Positions 16,465-25,479 of a stretch of 64,000 nt of DNA are shown piece by piece; positions within the stretch are counted from its first letter, which is position 1, and each line of letters begins with the position of its first letter. The stretch covers positions 269,820 through 333,819 of the forward strand of contig NZ_MPKW01000033.1 in NCBI RefSeq assembly GCF_009729415.1. Direction: 5' to 3'. The DNA is from Mycolicibacterium sp. CBMA 234. GTDB taxonomy: Bacteria > Actinomycetota > Actinomycetes > Mycobacteriales > Mycobacteriaceae. The translations under genes were made by a program, and so were the position numbers. The notes under the pieces were generated by a model that was not told the origin of the DNA, ran no database searches, and worked only from the letters and a program-made list of their open reading frames with translations.

Positions 16465-17229
16465 ATGTCGAGGACGGTAGTGATCGGCGCGTCGAGCGGG
16501 CTGGGCCGCTGCATCGGCGTCAGCCTGGCCCAGCGCGGCGCGCAGGTCGCGCTGCTGGCGCGGCGGCTGACCCGGCTGGACAACGCCGCGAAAGAAGCTG
16601 GGCCCCAGGCCGTCGCCCTCGAGTGCGATGTCACCGACGAAGCGTCGGTTGGGTCCGCCATCGACGCAGCAGCCGACGCGCTGGGCGGCATCGACAATCT
16701 CATCTACACCCCCGCGATCGGCCCGGTGGTACGACTCGTTGACACCGACGCCGACATCTGGCGGCGCATCTTCGACACCAACGTGATCGGTGCGTCGCTC
16801 GCGACGACGGCAGCCATCCCCCACCTCACGGCGTCGGCGGGTAAGGCCGTCTATCTGTCCTCGGACGCCGGCACCTTCGGGCCACCGTGGCCCGGGCTCG
16901 GCGCCTACGGCGTGAGCAAGGCTGCGCTCGAGCGGCTCGTCGAAGCCTGGCGGGCCGAGCATCCCGATATCGGGTTCACCTGCCTGGTGGTCGGTGAGTG
17001 CGGCGGCGGCAGAGGCGAAGGACAAACCGGCATGAACGCCGACTGGGACATGGAACTGGCCGCAAAAGCGTTGCCGCTGTGGATGTCCGGCGGATGCCTG
17101 CCCGGCAAACTGATGCCGGTCGAAGACCTGGTCAACGTGGTGCAGACGATCCTGAGCACCAGTTCGTCGACGTCGATGCCGAAGGTGATCGCCCGCGGCG
17201 CACCCAAGGGGACGGCCATCCTGCCATGA
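16465..17229 (+). CDS. SDR-family oxidoreductase
   Basis: The 254-aa protein has the Rossmann loop GASSGLG near residue 8, a cofactor-type Arg pair (LARRL) suggesting NADP, and YGVSKAA (Tyr/Lys catalytic pair) near residue 150. The NAG motif is YTPAIG, and the usual catalytic Ser is in YLSSDAG. It probably reduces or oxidises a hydroxyl/keto group on the CoA-linked substrate. The ATG at 16465 is chosen; a GTG at 16456 is possible. Its stop overlaps the amidohydrolase start (ATGA). Confidence 0.88.
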   Translation: MSRTVVIGASSGLGRCIGVSLAQRGAQVALLARRLTRLDNAAKEAGPQAVALECDVTDEASVGSAIDAAADALGGIDNLIYTPAIGPVVRLVDTDADIWRRIFDTNVIGASLATTAAIPHLTASAGKAVYLSSDAGTFGPPWPGLGAYGVSKAALERLVEAWRAEHPDIGFTCLVVGECGGGRGEGQTGMNADWDMELAAKALPLWMSGGCLPGKLMPVEDLVNVVQTILSTSSSTSMPKVIARGAPKGTAILP

Positions 17230-18464
17230 CGCAATTCCGTACCGCACCGATCTTCGACGCCGACCAGCACATGTACGAGACGGCCGAGGCACTGACCAGG
17301 TACCTGCCCGAAAAGTACTCACGGGCTGTGCAATTCGCGAAGTTCGGGAAACAGACCCGCATCGTGATCAACGGCCGGGTGAACGACTTCATCCCCAACC
17401 CGACCTTCGAGCGCGTCGCCGCGCCCGGAGCCCACGAGAAGTTCTTCGCCGGAGACAACGCCGAAGGCCTCACCCTGCGCGAAATGCAGGGCGCTGCAAT
17501 CGAGGCGCCCATGGCCACTCGCAATCCCGCCGACCGGGTCAAGGAACTCGACCGCCAGGGCGTGGTCGAGGCCCTGAACTACCCGACGCTCGCCAGTCTC
17601 ATCGAACACGCCACCGCCGACGATCCCGAGCTGTCACTGGCGGTGATTCACGCGCTGAACCAGTGGATGCTCGAGCACTGGACCTTCAACTACGAGGATC
17701 GGGTCTACTCGACACCGATCATCAACTTGTCCGAAGTCGACGGAGCGCAACGCGAACTCGAGTACCTGTTGGCGGGCGGCGTCCGCGTCGCCCTCATCAA
17801 ACCCGGTCCGGTCAACGGGATTCGCGGCTGGCGCTCCCCTGCGCTACCGGAGTTCGACCCCTTCTGGCGCGACCTGGAGGCCGCCGGCCTGCCGGTGGTG
17901 CTGCACGCCAGCTATCCGCCGCTGGACTCGTACGTCAGCCAGTGGGAGCCGCCACACACCCAGAACTTCATGGCCCAGAGCGCCTTCCGGTGGATGGTTC
18001 TGGGCCACCGCGAGATCGCGGACATGATCACCAGCTTGATCTGCCACGGCACGCTGACCCGGTTCCCGAAGCTGCGCATCGCGAGCGTCGAGAACGGCAG
18101 CTCGTGGATCTACCCGCTGTTCCACGATTTCGCGGACCTGTACAAGAAGATGCCGCAGAACTTTCCGGAGCACCCGCACGACGTGTTTCGCCGCAACATC
18201 TGGGTGAGCCCGTTCTGGGAGGGGTGTGTGGCCGACGTCGTGAACACCGTGGGATGGGACCGGGTGCTGTTCGGGTCGGACTACCCGCACCCCGAAGGCC
18301 TCGCCGAGCCGAAAGGCTTCTGGCGCTACGCCGAAGGCATGGACGAGCGGCGGACCTACGACTTCATGGGTGACAACGCCCGCCGGTTCATGGGGTTGCC
18401 GATCGCCAACCCCGATCCCGCGGCGGTGCGGCCCCCGAAGCTAGCGCGGTTCACCCGCTCCTGA
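17226..18464 (+). CDS. Amidohydrolase-family metal-dependent hydrolase (first of three)
   Basis: The 412-aa TIM-barrel protein belongs to the amidohydrolase-2 (COG2159) group: N-terminal metal site FDADQH, a central VLHAS histidine, ICHGTLTRFP and the terminal GSDYPHPEG aspartate. Family members decarboxylate or hydrolyse ring-derived acids, including beta-diketone cleavage. It shares the INGRVNDFIPNPTFE-like segment with the protein at 24271 (NHFIPNPTFD), so the two are paralogues. Last gene of the operon; its 3' end overlaps the convergent epimerase-like gene by 24 bases. Confidence 0.85.
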   Translation: MTQFRTAPIFDADQHMYETAEALTRYLPEKYSRAVQFAKFGKQTRIVINGRVNDFIPNPTFERVAAPGAHEKFFAGDNAEGLTLREMQGAAIEAPMATRNPADRVKELDRQGVVEALNYPTLASLIEHATADDPELSLAVIHALNQWMLEHWTFNYEDRVYSTPIINLSEVDGAQRELEYLLAGGVRVALIKPGPVNGIRGWRSPALPEFDPFWRDLEAAGLPVVLHASYPPLDSYVSQWEPPHTQNFMAQSAFRWMVLGHREIADMITSLICHGTLTRFPKLRIASVENGSSWIYPLFHDFADLYKKMPQNFPEHPHDVFRRNIWVSPFWEGCVADVVNTVGWDRVLFGSDYPHPEGLAEPKGFWRYAEGMDERRTYDFMGDNARRFMGLPIANPDPAAVRPPKLARFTRS

Positions 18465-19577
18465 TCTGGCCGCACCGGTCGCCAAAGCCCCAGGCCCATA
18501 GGTCTTCTCGATCAGCACCCACGGGTTGGCATAGCGGCCGCGGCGCTCGACCTTTCGCTGGACGGCAAGCAGGGTCCGCATCACCTGGCGGATCACCGGG
18601 CCCAGCAGGCGCAGGACCGGGCGGAGTCGGCCCAGCGAATCCGCCACCCAGGCCAGCGTCTCGGACCACGAATGCTCTTGGAAGGACAGCAGCGCCTGCG
18701 CTTCGGTGGTGTCGAAGAAACCGGTGAAGCCCCAGCCTCTGGCATCATCCGGGTCTCCGGGCAGGCTCGCCGACGGACCGAGCCGCCCGACACCGACGGC
18801 TTCCATCATGTCGTCCTCGACATCGCGGAAGGCATGCATGTGGGTATCGTCGCCGCCGATCAACAGCGTCTTGCCGTTCACCGCATCGCGACGGTCGACG
18901 GCGTTGGCAAAGGCGAGCGCCACGTCGCGCGCATCGACCGTGTGCAGTTGATTGTCCCGCGGCGTCGCGCGCATCAGAACGAGATAGTCGGAGCTGAAGT
19001 TCGACTTGACATCGGTCGAGATCACCCCGCCGAGGCGCAGCACCGCATACGGCAACCCGCTGGCACGTACCACGTCTTCGGCGAGGACCTTGTCCTCGCC
19101 GTACTGGTCGATCGGGTTCACCGGGGTGTCCGCGGTGATGCGGTCGGGATGGGTGTAGCGGTTGCGCGAGCCGTAGACCGACGCACTCGACGCGTCGACG
19201 AAGAGTGGAAGTTCGGGCAGGGCACGCGCGGCCGCCACCAGATTGTGAGTTCCACCGACGTTGATCTTGCGCGCCAGCAACGGGTTTCGGTAGGACGCCG
19301 GGGCCAGCATCGCGGCGAGGTGCACGATGGCTGCCGGCTTGTGTCGGCTCATGGACTCGGCGATGGCGTCCGCATCGAGCAGATCGGCATACGCGACGAC
19401 GAGTGTTCCGCCGAGTGATTGGGTCGCGAGCTCCTCGGCGACCACAGTGGTCTTGTCGTTCCGCAGGTCCATCGCGATGACGGTTCGCCCTCGCGCGAGC
19501 AGGATCTCGGCACACCGCTTTCCGACTTGCCCGAAGGCGCCGGTAATCAGTACGACATCGGCTATCTGGTCTGTCAC
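18441..19577 (-). CDS. NAD(P)-dependent epimerase/dehydratase-family (extended SDR) protein
   Basis: About 378 aa from GTG 19577 (AAGGA upstream, one base after the previous stop); an earlier GTG at 19595 would add six residues. The N-terminal LITGAFGQVGKR is the extended-SDR nucleotide loop, and YGEDK (catalytic Tyr and Lys) lies near residue 165, as in 3-beta-hydroxysteroid dehydrogenase/isomerase-type or epimerase proteins. A C-terminal stretch of about 90 residues is hydrophobic and basic, so it may touch the membrane. It is the last gene of the seven-gene minus-strand operon starting at 26318. Confidence 0.82.
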   Translation of the reverse strand: MTDQIADVVLITGAFGQVGKRCAEILLARGRTVIAMDLRNDKTTVVAEELATQSLGGTLVVAYADLLDADAIAESMSRHKPAAIVHLAAMLAPASYRNPLLARKINVGGTHNLVAAARALPELPLFVDASSASVYGSRNRYTHPDRITADTPVNPIDQYGEDKVLAEDVVRASGLPYAVLRLGGVISTDVKSNFSSDYLVLMRATPRDNQLHTVDARDVALAFANAVDRRDAVNGKTLLIGGDDTHMHAFRDVEDDMMEAVGVGRLGPSASLPGDPDDARGWGFTGFFDTTEAQALLSFQEHSWSETLAWVADSLGRLRPVLRLLGPVIRQVMRTLLAVQRKVERRGRYANPWVLIEKTYGPGALATGAARSGAGEPR

Positions 19578-19578
19578 T

Positions 19579-20772
19579 TCATCCTTTCTGTGCACCTAGT
19601 GGTGCGTACGCAGGTTTTCCGAGCCCGAGAACGTGCTGGGCGATCATGTTGCGGAACACCTCGAGAGTGCCGCCGTAGATGCCGACCAGCGGTGCAAACC
19701 GGTACACGTATTCGGCCGCACCGTCGTCGGCCGCTCCCTCGGTGCTGACGGGCAGGGCCGACGCCGCGCCGAGGATGTCCATGAGGTCCGGGGAGATGTC
19801 GCGCATCGTCTGCGCGAGTGCCACCCGGCCGAAGATGCTCGGGGCGCTCAACGCCGCCTCCATGCGGGCGGCGCTGCGGCCCAGGCGATATGCCACCGAC
19901 TCGTCGTCGATGAGCCGCCGTCCGTCGGCACCCACCTCGGCGGTCCGGGCGGCGACCTTGTCGACGGCGGTGGCCATGAAGCCGGCTTGATGCATCATGA
20001 TCGACACGTCCTGCAGGCCATCGGGATCGGCGGCGACGGCGCCGTGTTCGGTATTGAGCGGTTCACGCAGCACCGTCCAGCCGCCGTTCACCTCGCCGAG
20101 GCGGTAGCGGTCATCGATGCGTACGTCGCTGTAGTAGACGATGTTGGTGCGGTCGCCGTCGACGGTCCGGATCCCCTGGATTTCGATGCCCGGCGTGTCC
20201 AGCGGCACCAGAAACATGGTCAGGCTCTTGTGTTTCGGCGCGTCCGGGTCGGTGTTGGTGATGAGGAAGACGTAGCGGCAGTTGTGCGCGCCGGTGGTGA
20301 ACATCTTCGATCCGTTGATGACCCACGTGTCACCATCACGCACCGCACGCGTCTTGCACGTCGCCACGTCGGACCCGCCTTCGGGCTCCGTGTAGCCCAG
20401 GCACAGCCGGACATGACCGCTGAACACCTCGGGCAGCACTTCGTCACGCAGTTCGGGCGAGCCGAACGTCGCCACGGAGTGCGCGACCATGGCTGTGGTC
20501 CCCCACGTCACCCAGGGCACGTGGAAACGGCGCTTCTCCAGATGCCAGATCCGGCGGCGCACCCGGCTGAAACCGCCGTCGGCCTCAGACTTCCATTCGG
20601 CCTCGAGGTAGCCGGCAGCACCCAGAGTGAGGTGCACGCCCTCATCGAAGTTGTCGCCGGTTTCCCGGTCGCGCCGGATCACCTCGTCGGTGACGATGGT
20701 GCGCAACAGCTTCCGGACGTCGTCGCGGAATGCCCGGTCCTCATCCGACAATTCGACTGTCGAGAAGTCCAT
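19579..20772 (-). CDS. Acyl-CoA dehydrogenase, FAD-binding (alpha-type) subunit
   Basis: The 397-aa flavoprotein has the acyl-CoA dehydrogenase blocks LGYTEPEGGSDVATCKT, WVINGSKMFTTGA and the C-terminal IYGGTLEVFRNMIAQHVLGL. The position after Tyr that holds Glu in medium-chain enzymes is Gly, so its base must sit elsewhere. The next gene upstream encodes a shorter relative, the layout of mycobacterial alpha2-beta2 acyl-CoA dehydrogenases (FadE26/FadE27, FadE28/FadE29) that work on steroid side chains. It introduces the 2,3 double bond. Confidence 0.88.
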   Translation of the reverse strand: MDFSTVELSDEDRAFRDDVRKLLRTIVTDEVIRRDRETGDNFDEGVHLTLGAAGYLEAEWKSEADGGFSRVRRRIWHLEKRRFHVPWVTWGTTAMVAHSVATFGSPELRDEVLPEVFSGHVRLCLGYTEPEGGSDVATCKTRAVRDGDTWVINGSKMFTTGAHNCRYVFLITNTDPDAPKHKSLTMFLVPLDTPGIEIQGIRTVDGDRTNIVYYSDVRIDDRYRLGEVNGGWTVLREPLNTEHGAVAADPDGLQDVSIMMHQAGFMATAVDKVAARTAEVGADGRRLIDDESVAYRLGRSAARMEAALSAPSIFGRVALAQTMRDISPDLMDILGAASALPVSTEGAADDGAAEYVYRFAPLVGIYGGTLEVFRNMIAQHVLGLGKPAYAPLGAQKG

Positions 20773-20773
20773 G

Positions 20774-21814
20774 TCAGCTCGCCCCTTCGCGTTCCGCGAG
20801 AATCGCACCGATGCGTTTTGCGGCGGCACCGGGATCGCCCGCCGCCAGCGCCCACCCGCGTGCCCGCACGAGATATGCAGTGGCGGCGGCTTCGTCGGAC
20901 ACTCCGAGCCCGCCCTGGATATGGACGGCCATGGTCGCCGCGCGGGGGGCCTCGTCCGCCATGAACACGAACGCGGCGGGTGCCAGCTCCGCTCTCGCGT
21001 CCGGTTCGTTGTCGAGGAACCACGCGGCCCGCCGCGCGAGGTTCCGGCCACTCTGCGCCACGATCGACATGTTGGCCAGCGGATGCGAAATCGCCTGCAA
21101 CGACGCGATCGGTACCCCCAGGGTGAAGCGGGTCTTGGCGAACTCCGCCGCGATGGTCATGGTCGCCTCGACCAGTCCGGCGAGCGCCGCGGCGGTCAGC
21201 AGCCGCCATTCATCGAGCGCTCGTTGATATTCCGCGCAGGCTGCCGGACCGCTCGCCACCACCGTCCTGGTGTCGGCGGCGTCGGGGTCGATCCAGGCCA
21301 TCGGCAGCCGTCCGATGTTGTCGATCCGGGCCGGCCGCATGGCGTACGTCAGCCTGACAATGTCCTCGCCGTCACGCATCAGAATGTGGTCGGCGACCGA
21401 ACCGGCCGGAATCAGCCTGGCACCAGGCAGGTTCGTCTGACCCGGGTCGATCCCGACCAGTTGGGTGCCGCTGATGATGTCGGCCTCCAGCGCGCCGAGC
21501 CGCCCGAGCAGTCGTGCGGCACAGACATGGTCGATCCACGGCACCGGCGCCAGCGTCCTGCCGATCTCCTCGGCCACCAACGTCAGGTCGACGAGTGTCG
21601 CCCCGTCGCCGCCCACCGACTCAGGCGGAGCCATGGTCGTTGCGCCCATGCCGCACAACCGTTCCCACAGACTCTTGTCGAACCCTGACCCCTCGGCGGA
21701 GCGCACGACCTCGATAGGACAGTGTGCGGTGAAGAACTCCCGGTACGCGGCCTGCAGCGCCTGGTGATCCGATGACAGGCTGTAGTCCAGCCTGCGCAAC
21801 TCGTAACGGTCCAT
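20774..21814 (-). CDS. Acyl-CoA dehydrogenase, second (beta-type) subunit
   Basis: The 346-aa protein has acyl-CoA dehydrogenase fold features (APPESVGGDGATLVDLTLVAEEIGRTLAP near residue 70 and the C-terminal HIQGGLGVSDEAAATAYLVRA) but lacks the EPEGGSD and YGGT blocks of a full active subunit. This fits the partner subunit of the heterotetrameric dehydrogenases known from cholesterol degradation. One base separates it from the alpha subunit, and it starts four bases after the short amidohydrolase. Complex formation is inferred. Confidence 0.85.
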   Translation of the reverse strand: MDRYELRRLDYSLSSDHQALQAAYREFFTAHCPIEVVRSAEGSGFDKSLWERLCGMGATTMAPPESVGGDGATLVDLTLVAEEIGRTLAPVPWIDHVCAARLLGRLGALEADIISGTQLVGIDPGQTNLPGARLIPAGSVADHILMRDGEDIVRLTYAMRPARIDNIGRLPMAWIDPDAADTRTVVASGPAACAEYQRALDEWRLLTAAALAGLVEATMTIAAEFAKTRFTLGVPIASLQAISHPLANMSIVAQSGRNLARRAAWFLDNEPDARAELAPAAFVFMADEAPRAATMAVHIQGGLGVSDEAAATAYLVRARGWALAAGDPGAAAKRIGAILAEREGAS

Positions 21815-21818
21815 GGCC

Positions 21819-22649
21819 TCAGCTCTCCCGGTATCCGAAGAAGAAGTCGTTCGCATTGCCGTAGAGGTAGTTCTCCAGCACGTCCTCCGGCAGGTCCAGC
21901 GCCAGCGCCTCGGGCACGACACGGCTCATCTTGAGCACCGGCCAGTCCGATGCGTAGATCACCTTGTCGCGGCCGCGGGTGCGCATGTAGTGCAGCAGGC
22001 TGTCGGGCAGTCGCTTCGGTGACCAGGCTGAAGTCATCAGTCGGAGGTTCTCGTACTTGATGAGCAGTCGAATCGCGATGTCCCACCACGGATCCGCACC
22101 ATGGATCATGCACAGCTTCAGTTCCGGGAAGCGCACGCAGACCCGGTCCAGGTGGATGGGGTTCTGCACCTCGCCGGGAATCGGCGGGCCGGGGAGGCCG
22201 GTGTTGACGCACAGCGGCAGTTCCAGTTCGGCGCACTTGGTGTAGAGGGGGTAGTACACGGCATCGCTGGGTGGGTACTGCCCGTCACCCCAAAAGCTCG
22301 GCCCGACAACTGCATACGCGACCGGCAGGTTCGCCGCGACTCCGGCCAACTCACGCAGCGACGGCATCGGGCGCAGCAGGTTGACCCCGCCCATCGCCAG
22401 GGCGAAGCGATCTGGTTGGGCCAGGGCGAATTTGCGTGCGGTCACCGACGGGGTGGCCAGGTTGTCCATGAGGATGGCCTTCGCGACCCCGTGGGCGTCC
22501 ATCTCGTCGAGCAATTGGGCGAGCTCGACGGGCGCGAACATCGATTCGGGGCCCTTGAAGTAGTCGTCGCGGACCTTGACCATCCACGAGGGCTGCCGCT
22601 CGGTCTCGCCGAAGTGAACGTTCACCAGGCAGTCGATAGCTCGTGTCAT
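21819..22649 (-). CDS. Short amidohydrolase-family protein (second of three)
   Basis: The 276-aa protein has the later amidohydrolase-2 blocks: LPLCVNTGLPG, LKLCMIHGADPWWD and KVIYASDWPVLKMSR with the terminal Asp. The N-terminal metal site of longer relatives (DADxH) is replaced by IDCLVNVHFGE, so one metal ligand may be missing or altered. It overlaps the acyl-CoA ligase by 4 bases. Its role in the pathway (hydration, ring cleavage or decarboxylation) is unknown. Confidence 0.8.
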   Translation of the reverse strand: MTRAIDCLVNVHFGETERQPSWMVKVRDDYFKGPESMFAPVELAQLLDEMDAHGVAKAILMDNLATPSVTARKFALAQPDRFALAMGGVNLLRPMPSLRELAGVAANLPVAYAVVGPSFWGDGQYPPSDAVYYPLYTKCAELELPLCVNTGLPGPPIPGEVQNPIHLDRVCVRFPELKLCMIHGADPWWDIAIRLLIKYENLRLMTSAWSPKRLPDSLLHYMRTRGRDKVIYASDWPVLKMSRVVPEALALDLPEDVLENYLYGNANDFFFGYRES

Positions 22650-24259
22650 GTCATCACCCGTTGCTCTACAACACTTTTGGCCCAGCGATAGTCGGCTTTG
22701 CCATTGCCCAGCCGGCGTATGTGGTCGACGAAGAGGAACTCTTTGGGCACCTTGAAGCCGGCGAGGCGCGCCATGCAGGACGCATGCAACGCCTCGCGCG
22801 TCACCTCTGCGTCGTGGACGGCGACCAGCGCGACGACTTCCTGCCCCCACCGTTCACTGGGTCGGCCGGCCACCAGGGCGTCCGCGACGCCCGGGTGCGC
22901 CCGCAACACCTCTTCGACCTCTTCGACGAACACCTTCTCCCCGCCGGTGTTGACCACCAACGAGTCTCGGCCGAACAGTTCGAGGGTGCCGTCGGCGGCG
23001 AGCCGGCCGCGGTCACCGGAGATCACCACGCGGTGACCGTCGATCTCGGGGAAGGTCGTGCGGGTGGCCTGCGGGTCGTCGAAGTACCCGAGCGGGATGC
23101 GCCCCTCACGGGCCACCCAGCCGATCTCCGGGTCGCCGGGCTTGAGGAAGCGATGCAGGTCTTCCGACACCACCGAGGCGCCCGCCCGCAGCTCGAAGGT
23201 GTCCTTGCGGTTGTCACGCCGGCTGCGGCCGAATCCGACGTTCCCGGTCTCTGACGAGCCGTACCCGTTGACCATGGTGATGTTCGGAAGCAGGTCCAGC
23301 AGCGCCCGTTGGTGTTTCGGATTCGTCGCCGCGCCTCCACTCGCGACCGCGGCCAGCGAGGCCAGATCGTAGGGGCGCCTGCGGAGCTCCTCGACCAACG
23401 GCCCCGCATAGGCGTCGCCGACCATGGTCATCAAGCCCACCTGCTCGCGCTCAGCGGTCTCCAGGACGGTGCGGGCGTCGAACGTGGCCCGGTTGTCGTA
23501 GGGCACCACGGTCTGGCCGCCGAGCACCGCGGCGAGCGTGGTCCACAGACCCGCGGCGTGCATCAGCGGAGACACAGCGAACCACGGCGGACCGCAGTGC
23601 CGCACCTTCTCCTGGATCTCCGCGACAGAATCGTGGTCGGCGCCGTTCATCGACACGACGTACGTGTCGCCCTGTCGCCACATCACACCTTTCGGGCGCC
23701 CGGTGGTGCCACCGGTGCAGATCATCAGTACATCGTCGGGATGCGCTTCGACGTCGGCGCCGGTGTCTCCGTGGGCCAGTGCATCATTCAGAGTGACGGC
23801 GCCCGGGAGTTCAGGCGCGGTACTGCCGTCGTCGACCGAGATCAGCAGGTCCGCGCCGACAGTGGGCAGCACGTCGGCGAACTTTGCACCCAGCGCCCGG
23901 TGGTAGATGACGCCGCGCGGCTTCAGGTAGTCGAGCAGCTCGCAAACTTCAGTGGACGTGTACTGGTGGTTGACGTTGATGGGGACGACCCGCGCCTTCA
24001 GGCAGCCGATCAGCATGTCGGGGTACAGGTCGTTGTGCATGATCAGCGCGATCCGATCCTGACCGCACTCCCACCGCTGCAGACTCGACCGTTCCCGATG
24101 CGCGCCAAAGCCCCTGCCGGCCAGGAAGTTCGATAGCCGTCGGGTGCGGTCCGATACCTCGGCGTAGGTGCTGCGGCGGTCACCGCAGACCGTCATCACC
24201 CGGTCGGGCACCGCATCCGCAATGGCGTCGAGGACGGCGCCGAGTGTCCATTCGCTCAC
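22646..24259 (-). CDS. Acyl-CoA synthetase (AMP-forming), FadD type
   Basis: The 537-aa ANL-superfamily ligase has the P-loop MICTGGTTGRPKGVMW near residue 180, YGSSETGN near 330, the hinge GDRGRLAADG near 420, and the C-terminal catalytic Lys region LGNGKADYRW. It resembles FadD19/FadD17-like enzymes that activate steroid or branched carboxylic side chains to CoA thioesters. In the operon it stands with a two-subunit acyl-CoA dehydrogenase and a crotonase, a compact beta-oxidation set. Confidence 0.9.
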   Translation of the reverse strand: MSEWTLGAVLDAIADAVPDRVMTVCGDRRSTYAEVSDRTRRLSNFLAGRGFGAHRERSSLQRWECGQDRIALIMHNDLYPDMLIGCLKARVVPINVNHQYTSTEVCELLDYLKPRGVIYHRALGAKFADVLPTVGADLLISVDDGSTAPELPGAVTLNDALAHGDTGADVEAHPDDVLMICTGGTTGRPKGVMWRQGDTYVVSMNGADHDSVAEIQEKVRHCGPPWFAVSPLMHAAGLWTTLAAVLGGQTVVPYDNRATFDARTVLETAEREQVGLMTMVGDAYAGPLVEELRRRPYDLASLAAVASGGAATNPKHQRALLDLLPNITMVNGYGSSETGNVGFGRSRRDNRKDTFELRAGASVVSEDLHRFLKPGDPEIGWVAREGRIPLGYFDDPQATRTTFPEIDGHRVVISGDRGRLAADGTLELFGRDSLVVNTGGEKVFVEEVEEVLRAHPGVADALVAGRPSERWGQEVVALVAVHDAEVTREALHASCMARLAGFKVPKEFLFVDHIRRLGNGKADYRWAKSVVEQRVMT

Positions 24260-24270
24260 GTGCGTGACGG

Positions 24271-25479
24271 CTAGGCCGTCGCCTCCACCGTGACGCCGAG
24301 GAGGTCCAAGGCGTTGTCGCGCATTACTTTCCGGGTGTCCTCGGCGCTGAACTCGGGGAACTGCGGAATGTCTGCGGTGAACGACATCGGATCGGCGAGT
24401 CCTTCACCGTGCGGCCAGTCCGAGCCGAACAGGATCTTGTCCACGCCAATGGTTTCGGCGAGCAACTTGACGTCGTCCTCGTAGTACGGGGCGATCCAGA
24501 CGTTGTTGCGCAGCTGCTCGACCGGATCCTCCGTGAATTGGTACGGCGCGTTGTTGGCCGCCTTTTTCAGCCGCTTGATCAGGCGGTAGACGAAATACGA
24601 ACCGTTTTCGATGCTGGCCACCTTCAGCGTCGGGTGCCGGGTGAAGACCTGGTGGACGATCATCGCTGCCATCGAATCGTGGATGGCCCGGTCGTCGAGC
24701 AGGATCTGGTCCAGCGGGTCCTTCTTGCCAAATCCCTCGAATGTCGCCTTGCCGCCCCAAAGGGCCGCGATGGCAAGGTATCCGCTGTCGCTCAAGTGGA
24801 AGCCGACGGGCACACCGGCTTCGGCGAGCCGCGCCCACACCGGGTCGTGCAGGGGGTCACCCAGCGACCGTGGCTTGGCGACGCCGGGCACCGGGGCCGG
24901 ACGCACCAGCACAAGCTTGGCGCCGCGGCTCAGCACGAACTCCACCTCGGCGACCGCCGCGACCGGGTCGGCGAGCGAGATGATCGGTGCGGAGATGATC
25001 CGCCCGTCGGGGCGGTTGAAGCCCCAATCCTCGTCGAGCCAGAGGTTGAAGGCGTGCACCGTCGCCATGGTCGCCTCGATGTCGCCCTTGAGCGCCTCCT
25101 CGACGCCACAGGCGAAAGTGGGCAACATGAAGACGGTTTCGAGGTTCTGCTTGTCGAGGACCTGCACCCGCGCATCGCGGTTCTGGTACTCGGGATGGTT
25201 CGCCATCCGGTCGACCTTCATCAACGACGCGGGATCGACGCCGTCGGGAATCTCGCCGCGGAACAACAGGTCCAGGCACCCTGGCTCGATGATCGGATCG
25301 AACGTGGGATTCGGGATGAAGTGGTTGACCTTCTCCCCCATCACAGCCCAGGTGCGCTTACCGTCCTGGACCATCTGGACGCCGCGCCGCTTGAATTCCT
25401 TCGGCAGATGGCGGGTGCAGGAATCCACCGGTTCGTAGTAGTGGTTGTCGACGTCAATTGCCTTGTAGTCCAATGTCAT
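24271..25479 (-). CDS. Amidohydrolase-family metal-dependent hydrolase (third)
   Basis: The 402-aa COG2159-type protein has IDVDNHYYEP at the N-terminus (metal site), a central VGFHLSDSG histidine and FGSDWPHGEGLADP near the end. It is a paralogue of the 17226 protein and of similar length. Its start overlaps the crotonase stop by one base. Having two long copies in two operons of one regulon suggests two consecutive hydrolytic or decarboxylating steps, or isomeric substrates. No specific reaction can be assigned. Confidence 0.85.
   Translation of the reverse strand: MTLDYKAIDVDNHYYEPVDSCTRHLPKEFKRRGVQMVQDGKRTWAVMGEKVNHFIPNPTFDPIIEPGCLDLLFRGEIPDGVDPASLMKVDRMANHPEYQNRDARVQVLDKQNLETVFMLPTFACGVEEALKGDIEATMATVHAFNLWLDEDWGFNRPDGRIISAPIISLADPVAAVAEVEFVLSRGAKLVLVRPAPVPGVAKPRSLGDPLHDPVWARLAEAGVPVGFHLSDSGYLAIAALWGGKATFEGFGKKDPLDQILLDDRAIHDSMAAMIVHQVFTRHPTLKVASIENGSYFVYRLIKRLKKAANNAPYQFTEDPVEQLRNNVWIAPYYEDDVKLLAETIGVDKILFGSDWPHGEGLADPMSFTADIPQFPEFSAEDTRKVMRDNALDLLGVTVEATA

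Noticed and set aside
18441..19595. Start of the epimerase-like gene at GTG 19595
   Set aside because: The GTG at 19577 has a better ribosome site and lies one base after the upstream stop.
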